DNA of 64,000 nucleotides. It comes from an uncultured Rhodospirillales bacterium. Lineage in GTDB: Bacteria; Pseudomonadota; Alphaproteobacteria; Acetobacterales; Acetobacteraceae. This document shows, piece by piece, positions 51,417-59,189 of the stretch (the stretch's first letter is position 1; each line of letters opens with the position of its first letter). The notes under the pieces were generated by a model. The model searched no databases and was not told the origin of the DNA. It saw nothing but the letters and a program-made list of their open reading frames with translations. The position numbers and the translations under genes are program-made. The DNA lies in the NCBI GenBank assembly GCA_903823665.1, contig CAIJTR010000060.1, positions 1-64,000 of the forward strand. Reading direction: 5' to 3'.

Positions 51417-52978
51417 GTTGTTTGTCCTTTGGCGTGGAATGATGGGCGTTCTTCGAGCCCGGTGGGGGAGGTGCGGAAATTCGTCAGCGTCCGGTCGGCA
51501 TGGCGCATCCGCCATGACAGCGCACGTTGCGCATAATCACGAACAACCGTTGCGTATTCAGGCTTGTCCGCGAGATTGTGAAACTGGTTAGGGTCGGCCT
51601 TCAGGTCGAACAGCAGCGGCGGCAAGGTGGTGAAATGCACGTATTTGAACGCGTCGTCCTGAAGGACAGACAGCGTGCAGTCATCCATCGTAAGCCCGAT
51701 CTCACCCTCATAGTTGGTGCCGATTGTGTCGCGGAAGTCGAACTCATAATGCAGCGCATCGCGCCAATCCGCAGGCTTATGCCCATGCACCAGCGGCATC
51801 AGGCTGCGACCATCGACAGCGTTTGGAATTTTGCCGCCGAGGTAGTCGATCAGCGTCGGCATAATGTCCACGCTCTCGGTGTAAGCATCCACAATGCTGC
51901 CGCGCGTGGCATCCGTGTCCGGGTCCACAATCACCAGCGGAATGCGGAAGCTCTCGTCGAAATACCCATTCTTGCCGAGCATGTGATGATCGCCCAACTG
52001 CTCGCCATGGTCAGACGTGAACACCACCAGCGTGTCTTTCCATTGATCCGTCGCATCCAGCAGATCAAACACCCGGCCCAGGCAATCATCCACCTCGGTC
52101 ATCATGCCAAAATAGGTGGCGCGCATCTGGCGGATCTCCGCCTCGTCCATGGCAGCCGCAAGGCCCTCGCCGCGCTGGAAGAAGCTGCCCTGCTGCGAAT
52201 TGCGCATGTAATAGGCGAGCAACGGATGCTGCGCCGCCTCTTCCGCCACCGTCTCGGCGCGCACCGGCGGGGCCATGTCGGAAGCCTGATACATCTCGTG
52301 GTACGGCGCACTCGCTACAAACGGCGGGTGCGGGCGGTAATAGCCCAGATGCAGGAAGAACGGCTTGCCGTTGCGGCCCTTCAGATACGTCAGCGCCTTG
52401 TCAGTGAAATAAGCGCTATCCGAGAACTCCGCCGGAATCCGCGCCGGGCGATCCGTGGCCCCCGGCACGGCGTCCACACCCTCAGGCAGCCAGATATCGT
52501 CGCGGTTGGCCGGAATCTCAAAGCCCTTCTGCGCCAGCCAGCCGAAATAATGATCATGCGCCGGCCCAAACTCACCCACCGGACGCCAGCCATCCATCAG
52601 ATCGCCCAGCGAATTGAACCGAGGATCATTGTGCGACGTGGTGCGCGGGTCCGGGGCCGTGGTCGTATACCCGATCAGCGCCGGATCATGCCCCACTTCC
52701 CGCAACACCCGCGGCAGCGTCACGTGGCGCGCGTCGAGCGGAAGCCAGTTCTGCACCTGACGATGGTTCATCAAATACAGCCCCGTGTGCAGGCTCGCCC
52801 GCGCAGGACCGCACGGCACCGCCGTTGTCACATGGTTGCGAAACGTGACGCCCATTTTGCAAAGGCGATCAAGGTTCGGGGTGCGCAGATGCGGGGCGCC
52901 CAGATGCGGCACGCAATCGGCCCGCCACTGGTCGACCACGATCAGCAAGACGTTACGCTTGGGGGACTGAAAGGTCAT
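51413..52978 (-). CDS. Phosphonate monoester hydrolase-like sulfatase superfamily enzyme
   Basis: Protein of 521 aa of the alkaline phosphatase/arylsulfatase superfamily. VPCGPARAS contains the CxPxR sequence in which Cys56 would be converted to formylglycine, the nucleophile. Metal ligands are visible in VVDQWRAD (D16) and FTSDHGEQLGDH. The start KRNVLLIVVDQWRAD, the YTTTAPDPRTTS stretch and the end RALSWRMRHADRTLT resemble the phosphonate monoester hydrolases of Burkholderia and Rhizobium, as I recall them. Those enzymes hydrolyse phosphonate, phosphate and sulfate esters. No signal peptide is seen, so it is cytoplasmic. First gene of the operon. Confidence 0.85.
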   Translation of the reverse strand: MTFQSPKRNVLLIVVDQWRADCVPHLGAPHLRTPNLDRLCKMGVTFRNHVTTAVPCGPARASLHTGLYLMNHRQVQNWLPLDARHVTLPRVLREVGHDPALIGYTTTAPDPRTTSHNDPRFNSLGDLMDGWRPVGEFGPAHDHYFGWLAQKGFEIPANRDDIWLPEGVDAVPGATDRPARIPAEFSDSAYFTDKALTYLKGRNGKPFFLHLGYYRPHPPFVASAPYHEMYQASDMAPPVRAETVAEEAAQHPLLAYYMRNSQQGSFFQRGEGLAAAMDEAEIRQMRATYFGMMTEVDDCLGRVFDLLDATDQWKDTLVVFTSDHGEQLGDHHMLGKNGYFDESFRIPLVIVDPDTDATRGSIVDAYTESVDIMPTLIDYLGGKIPNAVDGRSLMPLVHGHKPADWRDALHYEFDFRDTIGTNYEGEIGLTMDDCTLSVLQDDAFKYVHFTTLPPLLFDLKADPNQFHNLADKPEYATVVRDYAQRALSWRMRHADRTLTNFRTSPTGLEERPSFHAKGQTT

Positions 52979-53148
52979 GAGTGCGGAGGTAGCACCGACC
53001 TGCGTCTTCAGCGTGACAGATTGATTTCATTTTTATGACACGACGACCCCCTCGACCGCAGCGCTGGGCGGACGCATGATGCCGCCCGCCTGGCATCGTG
53101 GCGCAGCCATGCCCGTGCCCAATGTTCAAAACAACGGAGACCCAGTTC

Positions 53149-54582
53149 ATGTATCCTGCAGTCCAACTGCTCATCGACGGCGCATGGGGCCCCAGCGCGT
53201 CCGGCGAAACGCTGCCGGTTCTCAACCCCGCCACCGGCGAGACCATCGGCCAGCTCGCCCATGCTGGCATCCCCGATCTCGACCGTGCGCTCGCCGCCGT
53301 GCAGAAGGGCTTCGAGGTCTGGCGCAAAATGAGCGCCTATGACCGCAGCAAGATCATGCGCAAGGCCGCCGATCTCGTCCGCGCCCGTGTCGATACCATC
53401 GCCCCCCTGATGACAATGGAGCAGGGCAAGCCGCTCGCCGAAGCCAAGATGGAAACCGCCTTCTCAGCGGACATCATCGAATGGTTCGCCGAGGAAGCCC
53501 GCCGTGCCTATGGCCGGGTCGTCCCCGCCCGTGCCGAGAACATCTACCAGCTTGTGCTGAAAGAGCCCGTCGGCCCCGTTGCCGCCTTCACGCCGTGGAA
53601 CTTCCCGATCAACCAGGCCAACCGCAAAATCTGCGGGGCACTTGCCGCCGGCTGCTCGATCATCGTCAAAGGCCCAGAAGAAACACCCGCCTCACTCGCC
53701 GCCTACATCCAATGCTGGCTCGATGCCGGCGTGCCCGCTGGTGTGATCAACCTCGTCTACGGCGTGCCAGCGGTGATCAGCGAATACCTCATCCCGCACC
53801 CGGTCATCCGCAAAATCTCGTTCACCGGCTCCACCCCGGTTGGAAAGCACCTCGCAGCGTTGGCTGGCGCGCACATGAAGCGCGTGACCATGGAATTGGG
53901 TGGCCACGCTCCTGCGATGATCTTCGATGACGCCAACATCGACACCGCGGTCAACATCCTCGCCGCCAACAAGTTCCGTAACGCCGGCCAGGTCTGCGTA
54001 TCGCCCACCCGCTTCCTCATCCAAGACGGCGTGCATGACAGCTTCGTGGAGAAGTTCGTCGCCAAGGCCGAGGCACAGAAAATCGGCAACGGCATGGACC
54101 CCACCACCACCATGGGCCCGCTCGCCAATGGCCGCCGTGTCCCCGCCATGGAAAGCTTGATTGCGGACGCCGTGCAGAAGGGCGCCACCATCGCCACCGG
54201 CGGCAAGCGCATCGGCAACGTCGGCAACTTCTTCGAACCCACCGTGCTCACCGGCATCACGCCCGAAATGCGTGTGATGAACGAAGAACCCTTCGGCCCA
54301 ATCGCGCTGTTCTCGCGCTTCAGCACGCTCGATGAGGTCATCACCGAAGCCAACCGCCTGCCGTTCGGCCTCGCCAGCTACGCCTACACCTCGTCCAACC
54401 ACACCGCGATGTCCCTCGGCACCCGCGTCGAAGTTGGCATGCTCTCCATCAACCACCACGGCATCGCCCTGCCGGAAGTGCCGTTCGGCGGCGTGAAAGA
54501 CAGCGGCTACGGCTCCGAAGGCGGCCTCGAAGCCATCGAAGCCTACCTCAACACCAAACTGGTCACCCAGGCCGGCATCTAA
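53149..54582 (+). CDS. NAD(P)-dependent aldehyde dehydrogenase, succinate-semialdehyde type
   Basis: Protein of 477 aa of the aldehyde dehydrogenase superfamily. The oxyanion Asn is in FTPWNFPIN and the cofactor loop is FTGSTPVGK. The catalytic Glu249 is in TMELGGHAP and the nucleophile Cys283 is in [10 protein letters not shown]. The pattern is nearest to succinate-semialdehyde dehydrogenases, but substrate choice cannot be read safely. ATG 53149 has CGGAG upstream; an in-frame start at 53098 is less likely. It diverges from the hydrolase/transporter operon across 170 bases and may oxidise an aldehyde released in that pathway (inference). Confidence 0.9.
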   Translation: MYPAVQLLIDGAWGPSASGETLPVLNPATGETIGQLAHAGIPDLDRALAAVQKGFEVWRKMSAYDRSKIMRKAADLVRARVDTIAPLMTMEQGKPLAEAKMETAFSADIIEWFAEEARRAYGRVVPARAENIYQLVLKEPVGPVAAFTPWNFPINQANRKICGALAAGCSIIVKGPEETPASLAAYIQCWLDAGVPAGVINLVYGVPAVISEYLIPHPVIRKISFTGSTPVGKHLAALAGAHMKRVTMELGGHAPAMIFDDANIDTAVNILAANKFRNAGQVCVSPTRFLIQDGVHDSFVEKFVAKAEAQKIGNGMDPTTTMGPLANGRRVPAMESLIADAVQKGATIATGGKRIGNVGNFFEPTVLTGITPEMRVMNEEPFGPIALFSRFSTLDEVITEANRLPFGLASYAYTSSNHTAMSLGTRVEVGMLSINHHGIALPEVPFGGVKDSGYGSEGGLEAIEAYLNTKLVTQAGI

Positions 54583-54596
54583 GTCGCCCCCCGCAG

Positions 54597-54625
54597 CCCG
54601 CATCGCGCTTCAGCGATGCGGGTTT
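54597..54625 (+). terminator. Terminator after the aldehyde dehydrogenase gene
   Basis: CCCGCATCGC (54597-54606) pairs perfectly with GCGATGCGGG (54613-54622) around a 6-base loop and is followed by TTT. It lies 15 bases past the stop. The next 140 bases (54626-54766) hold no gene and mark the change to AT-rich DNA. Confidence 0.75.
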
Positions 54626-54766
54626 GGCTCAGCTCAGGGCCTGTTTCCGAATGATACTGCAATGACCGTTTTCGACCATTTGCGGTTGTTTAGCTACTCA
54701 CCTCGGTTGCCTAAAAGGAGACATCCGAATACCGTAGCTTTGATGCATAAGCTGTTTTGAACAATT

Positions 54767-55756
54767 TTGGGATGGCGTCCCTTGCAAGCATTAGTGAATT
54801 CCGATGCTATCTTGTATGAAGAAAGACTAAATAGGTTCAAAGGGCAGGGAGGCGGCATTCAATTTGACGACCTGAATGAGAGAGATATACTCGATCAAGT
54901 TTGTGAGATCTTAAAGATCCTTGAGACAATATCTCAAAGCGCTCTAGAGCATTCAAAGTGTTCATTAAGCTTATATTTAAGGTCTGACTTAGCTGCGTCA
55001 AGTACCGTTGAAGTAAGAAAGACCGGTGAGAAGGCATATAAAATTGATGCTTCTGTAGAGTTTCTGCATCTTTTAGTTCGAAGCGGACTCAGGCACATGG
55101 CTTCTGTTCCACAGTTTAGCCCTGTTCAGTCGATACTTATAGCATCAGCGATGATATTTCTACATGAACTAGCTCACGTCGCATGGGGTCATTTAGAGCG
55201 TCCAATTGCTACCGACTTAGAGTATAGAACTGACGAAGTCAGTGCAGATTATCGGTCTGGAGTATTATTAGCGCGCTGTCTGGCAGATACCGACGCAGTC
55301 TCTGACTTTATTCAAATAAAAAATCCAGACGATCAGGCTCGCTATACGTTTTTAGGTGCGTTAGTTCTACACACGTTTATCTCCGAACGAACAAACATTT
55401 CTGCAAGATATCATACAGCTAACAATCGTTTCGTCTTAGTTTTGAGTGGGTATTTAACGTCACTCTTAAAACTAAAGCAGCCTGGTACACATTGTGTGAA
55501 AGGAATCCAGGACAGTGTTCGTGTTACGGTAATTAATGCACAGGATCGGGGATTTCTGCATGTTCTCTCGCCTGATGCAGCTGATGACTTGGAAATGGAA
55601 AAACACACTGAACCAGGATTTCAGAAAAGGGTTGCGTTTCTGCTTAACCAGTCGGAGGTAGCTGAGCCGCTGTCGAAGCTGATTGGCAAGTTTGTAAGAA
55701 AATACAGAACTGACAAGGTAAAACTTATCAAGCACCTTTTGGGGAAGAAGAGGTGA
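54767..55756 (+). CDS. AT-rich orphan HExxH metallopeptidase-like protein
   Basis: Protein of 329 aa from TTG 54767. HELAH (H133, E134, H137) in a helix FLHELAHVAWGH, followed 20 residues later by DEVSAD (E157), gives the HExxH...E-x-x-A-D pattern of zinc peptidases such as the ImmA/IrrE and Lit/U49-like groups. No signal peptide or membrane segment is clear; the C-terminus is lysine-rich. Two sample lines counted by hand have 42 and 47 % GC, against about two thirds in the gene before. The start has no ribosome binding site. A one-base change near 54800 would join the frame to an ATG at 54772, so the 5' end may be damaged. Family not certain. Confidence 0.7.
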   Translation: MGWRPLQALVNSDAILYEERLNRFKGQGGGIQFDDLNERDILDQVCEILKILETISQSALEHSKCSLSLYLRSDLAASSTVEVRKTGEKAYKIDASVEFLHLLVRSGLRHMASVPQFSPVQSILIASAMIFLHELAHVAWGHLERPIATDLEYRTDEVSADYRSGVLLARCLADTDAVSDFIQIKNPDDQARYTFLGALVLHTFISERTNISARYHTANNRFVLVLSGYLTSLLKLKQPGTHCVKGIQDSVRVTVINAQDRGFLHVLSPDAADDLEMEKHTEPGFQKRVAFLLNQSEVAEPLSKLIGKFVRKYRTDKVKLIKHLLGKKR

Positions 55757-55887
55757 GTGGGCTTGTCGATCAAATGGGAACCGACTGCTTGTCTACCTGC
55801 TCGAAGCTGAAGCGGACAGACCGCTTTCCACCGACATCCGCCCTTGCCGCACTGCAAGAGCCACTCCAGCATCATCGAGAGACAGCC

Positions 55888-56592
55888 TCACGCCGCATCG
55901 TGAAAAATAACCCCCAGCGTGTGCCGCCGTCCGCTGCGAATGCGGCTAACCCCATGCCGTAAATTCACCCGGTAGCTCCCGCGCGCCCCTTGCACCGGGC
56001 GATGGCGCACCGCGAACACCACGCCCTCGCCCTGAAGCAACGCCACCACCTCAGCCCGGCTCTGCATCCGCGGCCGCTGCTCGGTCAGCACGAACTCGCC
56101 GCCGGAGAAATCCCGCCCCGGGTCCGACAACAAAAATGCCACCTGCAACGGAAACACATGCTCGCCGTAAAGGTCCTGATGCAGACAGTTATAATCTCCC
56201 TCCCCGTATTGCAGCAGCAACGGCGTCGGTCGCGTCTGTCCCGCCGCGTGGCATCGCGCCAGAAACTCTGAGTGCGCAGCAGGAAACTGCACATCAATCC
56301 CCATCACCGCGTTCCAGCGATTGGCCAACGGCACCAATTTCTCATAAAGGCTCGACCGCAACCGCTGCACCAAATCAGGCAATGGATACGCCAAATACTT
56401 ATACTCCCCGCGCCCATACCCGTGCCGAGCCATCACAATACGCGACCGAAACCGCTGCTCCTCGGCATAAAGTGCCACCAAATCCCGGCACTCCGCCGCA
56501 CTCAGCAAAGGCCCAGTCACGGCGCATCCGTGGCTCTCAAGCTCCGAACTAATCTCCGCCCAGTCCCGCGCCTGCTGTGAGATAATGTCCAT
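55888..56592 (-). CDS. 2-oxoglutarate/Fe(II) oxygenase family protein
   Basis: Protein of 234 aa from ATG 56592, which has a GGAGGAGGG site. The iron ligands are His and Asp in LHQDLYGEHVFPL and a distal His in NLRHGVSRI. The Arg of RSGRRHTLGVIFHDA would bind 2-oxoglutarate. It fits prokaryotic 2OG-Fe(II) oxygenases related to prolyl hydroxylases or AlkB-like enzymes. The substrate is unknown. It follows nagA by 56 bases in the same direction. An upstream in-frame start at 56685 would overlap nagA. Confidence 0.8.
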   Translation of the reverse strand: MDIISQQARDWAEISSELESHGCAVTGPLLSAAECRDLVALYAEEQRFRSRIVMARHGYGRGEYKYLAYPLPDLVQRLRSSLYEKLVPLANRWNAVMGIDVQFPAAHSEFLARCHAAGQTRPTPLLLQYGEGDYNCLHQDLYGEHVFPLQVAFLLSDPGRDFSGGEFVLTEQRPRMQSRAEVVALLQGEGVVFAVRHRPVQGARGSYRVNLRHGVSRIRSGRRHTLGVIFHDAA

Positions 56593-56648
56593 ATCGCCCT
56601 CCTCCTCACCGCAGCATCCACGCAAACCGCCCGGCGCGCACTCCGTTT

Positions 56649-57779
56649 TCAGGCACAACGCTCCCCGCCACGCCAAACCCCACACACCGCCAAATCCGCA
56701 TCCAGCGCCACGAAATCCGTCCTACTCCCCGGCGTAATCCGCCCACGATCAAACAAGCCCACCGCATCCGCAGGCGTGCGCGTCGCCATCCGCACTGCAT
56801 CCGAAAGCGGAATCCCAACGCCCGCCACCGCCCGCCGAACCGCCTCGGCCATGCTCAAATGCGCCCCAGCCAATGTGCCCGCCGCATCCGTCAGCCGGTC
56901 ATTCTCCAGGCGGATCATCGTCCCCGCTAGCTCGAACGACGTGCAATCCGACCCCGCCGTCGCCATCGCATCCGACACCAGAAACAACCGCTCCGGCCCC
57001 ATCGCGCGAAACGCCAGCGCCACGCTGGCCGGATGCACATGCAGCAAATCCACAATAATCCCGGCCACGCCCCGCAACATCGCAGCCCCCACCAACCCCG
57101 GCGCGCGGGACTGCACGGGAGACATCGCATTGAACAGATGCGTCGAGCCCATCACCCCCGCATCAAACCCAGCATTCGCTTGCTCGAAACTCGCATCGGA
57201 ATGCCCAGCAAACACAAAACGCCCAGCCGCCACCAGCGCCTTTACGTGTGCGGCAGAAACAATCTCGGGTGCCAAAGTAATCACCATCGGCCCCGGAAAC
57301 GCCTTCGTCAGCATCTCGATATCCGCGCGCTCCGGCACCGCAATCGCCGCCGCCGGATGAATACCGCGCCGCGCCATCGCAAAAAATGGCCCCTCGAGAT
57401 GCAGCCCAGCAATCCCCGCCACCCCATCCTCAATCGCCCGATGCGCCGCCTCCAACGCCGCCTCACGCATCGGTTGGTCAGAACTGATCAAAGTCGGCAA
57501 AATACTCGTCGTGCCCAGCCGCATATGCGCGTCGGCAATGATCCGCAGCGTATCGGGCGAAGGCGCATCATTGAACATCACGCCGCCGCCGCCATTGACC
57601 TGCAGATCAACAAACCCCGGCACCAGCATCATATCGTCCGGCAGATGTTCGACGGAGGTATAAGCGGGTAGGGCGTCCACCCGTTCGATCCCGATCACCC
57701 GGTCATCATGCAGCAGCACGCACATACCCTCGTGCCAGTCACTGCCATCAAAGATGCGTGACGCGGCCAGCGCTTTCAT
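56649..57779 (-). CDS. nagA: N-acetylglucosamine-6-phosphate deacetylase
   Basis: Protein of 376 aa of the amidohydrolase superfamily. It removes acetate from GlcNAc-6-phosphate in amino sugar recycling. Metal and substrate motifs are LVPGFVDLQVNGGGG, GLHLEGPFF, AGHSDAS, GSTHLFNAMSP and LVSDAMATAG, the last with the catalytic Asp. ATG 57779 overlaps the murQ TGA as ATGA. The open frame continuing upstream to 58229 is only a shadow of murQ. MurQ makes its substrate, so the pair is a recycling module. Confidence 0.95.
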   Translation of the reverse strand: MKALAASRIFDGSDWHEGMCVLLHDDRVIGIERVDALPAYTSVEHLPDDMMLVPGFVDLQVNGGGGVMFNDAPSPDTLRIIADAHMRLGTTSILPTLISSDQPMREAALEAAHRAIEDGVAGIAGLHLEGPFFAMARRGIHPAAAIAVPERADIEMLTKAFPGPMVITLAPEIVSAAHVKALVAAGRFVFAGHSDASFEQANAGFDAGVMGSTHLFNAMSPVQSRAPGLVGAAMLRGVAGIIVDLLHVHPASVALAFRAMGPERLFLVSDAMATAGSDCTSFELAGTMIRLENDRLTDAAGTLAGAHLSMAEAVRRAVAGVGIPLSDAVRMATRTPADAVGLFDRGRITPGSRTDFVALDADLAVCGVWRGGERCA

Positions 57780-58681
57780 CGAGCTAGCCCAGCCAGCGTC
57801 ACCCGCAGATTGCCACCATGCCGCGCAAGCGCCGCCGAAGCCTCCGCTCCGCTCAACCCTTCCAGCACCAGCACGGCAGATTTCACATTCCCGCCCGCTT
57901 CCACCAGCGCCGCCCGCACGGCCTCCAATTCCGCGCCGGTAATCTCCATCACCATCCGCTCCGCCCGCCGCCGCAGCTTCTCGTTGCGCGCCAGCATATC
58001 GACCATCCGGCCACGATACACATGCCCCATCCGCACCATCACAAGGCTCGACAGCAGATTGAGCACCACCTTCTGAGCCGTGCCCGCCTTCATCCGCGTT
58101 GAACCCGCAATCACCTCGGGCCCCGTCTCCACCAGAACCGGAAACTCCGCCGCCCGCAGAATCGCGCCATTGGCTGAGTTGGCCACTGCAATCGTGCAAG
58201 CCCCCGCTGCCCGAGCCGCATTCAGGCAAGACAAAGTGAACGGCGTGCTGCCACTCGCGGCAATGCCGATCACCACATCATTTGCGCCCACGCCATGCGC
58301 CGCAATCGCCGCAGCCCCGGCTGCCACATCGTCCTCGGCATTTTCCACCGCCCGCGTGAACGCCACGTCGCCGCCCGCCATCAGCAACACCAGCCGATCC
58401 TCCGGCCAGTTGAACGTCGGCGGCAACTCCGCCCCGTCCTGCACTCCAATTCGACCAGATGTTCCAGCCCCGGCATAAACCAGCCGCCCACCACGTCCGA
58501 GTTGCTCCACACAGGCCTCCGCAGCCGCAGCAATGGCGGGCAGGGCAGGGCCCACCGCCGCCACCGCCGCCAATTGCCCCTCCCACATCGCATGCAGAAT
58601 TGCCTGCGGTGCCCAACTATCGAGATCGTCGTAGCGTCGATCAGGCTGTTCGGTGCTCGGGAGTTTCGGATCACTGGCCAT
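57776..58681 (-). CDS. murQ: N-acetylmuramic acid 6-phosphate etherase
   Basis: Protein of 301 aa with an SIS fold. It splits the lactyl ether of MurNAc-6-phosphate to give GlcNAc-6-phosphate for NagA. Motifs are YAGAGTSGRIGVQDGAELPPTF, which includes the catalytic Glu region, GIAASGSTPF and GSTRMKAGTAQKVVLN. ATG 58681 has GGAG at six bases; a TTG at 58693 is an alternative. It is the first gene of the murQ-nagA-oxygenase run. I see no murR-type regulator or MurNAc transporter nearby. Confidence 0.95.
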   Translation of the reverse strand: MASDPKLPSTEQPDRRYDDLDSWAPQAILHAMWEGQLAAVAAVGPALPAIAAAAEACVEQLGRGGRLVYAGAGTSGRIGVQDGAELPPTFNWPEDRLVLLMAGGDVAFTRAVENAEDDVAAGAAAIAAHGVGANDVVIGIAASGSTPFTLSCLNAARAAGACTIAVANSANGAILRAAEFPVLVETGPEVIAGSTRMKAGTAQKVVLNLLSSLVMVRMGHVYRGRMVDMLARNEKLRRRAERMVMEITGAELEAVRAALVEAGGNVKSAVLVLEGLSGAEASAALARHGGNLRVTLAGLAR

Positions 58682-58798
58682 GTAAGGCTCCAAGACTGGT
58701 CAAACTGGGCAATATTGCAACAAAAGCTGAAGAACACGCCCCGCACACTGTCAAAATTGGTTTACACGACGCCAACCTCGCTGTTAGGAGCAAAAAGG

Positions 58799-58827
58799 TT
58801 GACATACGTCTCGGCCAAGTAACTGAT
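58799..58827 (+). promoter_or_regulatory. Candidate promoter of the HU gene
   Basis: TTGACA (58799-58804) followed at 17 bases by ACTGAT (58822-58827). The -35 element is perfect; the -10 is poor, as is common in alphaproteobacteria. It lies about 48 bases before the HU start. Confidence 0.45.
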
Positions 58828-58874
58828 CATCGTCCACTCTTTGAGCCGCGGCAAACACAGGAGCCCATTGCATC

Positions 58875-59144
58875 ATGTCGAAGGCATTTATCGCCCAGGT
58901 TATCCAGGACGCCGCTGGGCTCACTGGCGTTGCCGCCAATCGTACGGCTGGTGAGGTCATTGATGCCATCGTCAAGGAACTCAAGAAGAACGGCAAGTTC
59001 ACCCTTCCCAGCTTCGGCACTTTCAGCGTGCACAAGACCAAGGCCCGCAAGGCGCTGAACCCGCGCACCGGCGCGCCCGTGAAGGTAAAGGCTGGCAAAA
59101 CCGTGCGCTTCAAGGCCTCGCCCACGCTGAAGAAAATCGTCTGA
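58875..59144 (+). CDS. HU family DNA-binding protein
   Basis: Protein of 89 aa, full length for HU/IHF. The beta-arm region NPRTGAPVKVKAGKTVRFKASPTLKK is typical; the usual RNPQTG is changed to LNPRTG. It begins MSKAFIAQVIQDAAGLTG. It binds and bends DNA without strong sequence choice. An AGGAG site precedes ATG 58875. The single-gene unit converges on parE across a hairpin. Confidence 0.95.
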   Translation: MSKAFIAQVIQDAAGLTGVAANRTAGEVIDAIVKELKKNGKFTLPSFGTFSVHKTKARKALNPRTGAPVKVKAGKTVRFKASPTLKKIV

Positions 59145-59151
59145 TTCAGAC

Positions 59152-59184
59152 TGGCCGCGCAATGCCTCAAGCCTTGCGCGGCCA
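59152..59184. terminator. Hairpin between convergent HU and parE genes
   Basis: TGGCCGCGCAA (59152-59162) pairs perfectly with TTGCGCGGCCA (59174-59184) around an 11-base loop. No T-run follows on either strand. It fills the 45-base space between two stops, so it may protect or end both transcripts. Confidence 0.65.
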
Positions 59185-59189
59185 ACGCC

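Noticed and set aside
51527-53038. Plus-strand open frame of 503 codons opposite the phosphonate hydrolase gene
   Set aside because: The hydrolase on the other strand has intact catalytic motifs along the whole length. The antisense frame is Arg- and His-rich with no family features.
57780-58229. Upstream extension of the nagA open frame
   Set aside because: The added 150 residues are Gly-rich and coincide with murQ read in another frame; the ATGA overlap at 57776-57779 gives the real start.
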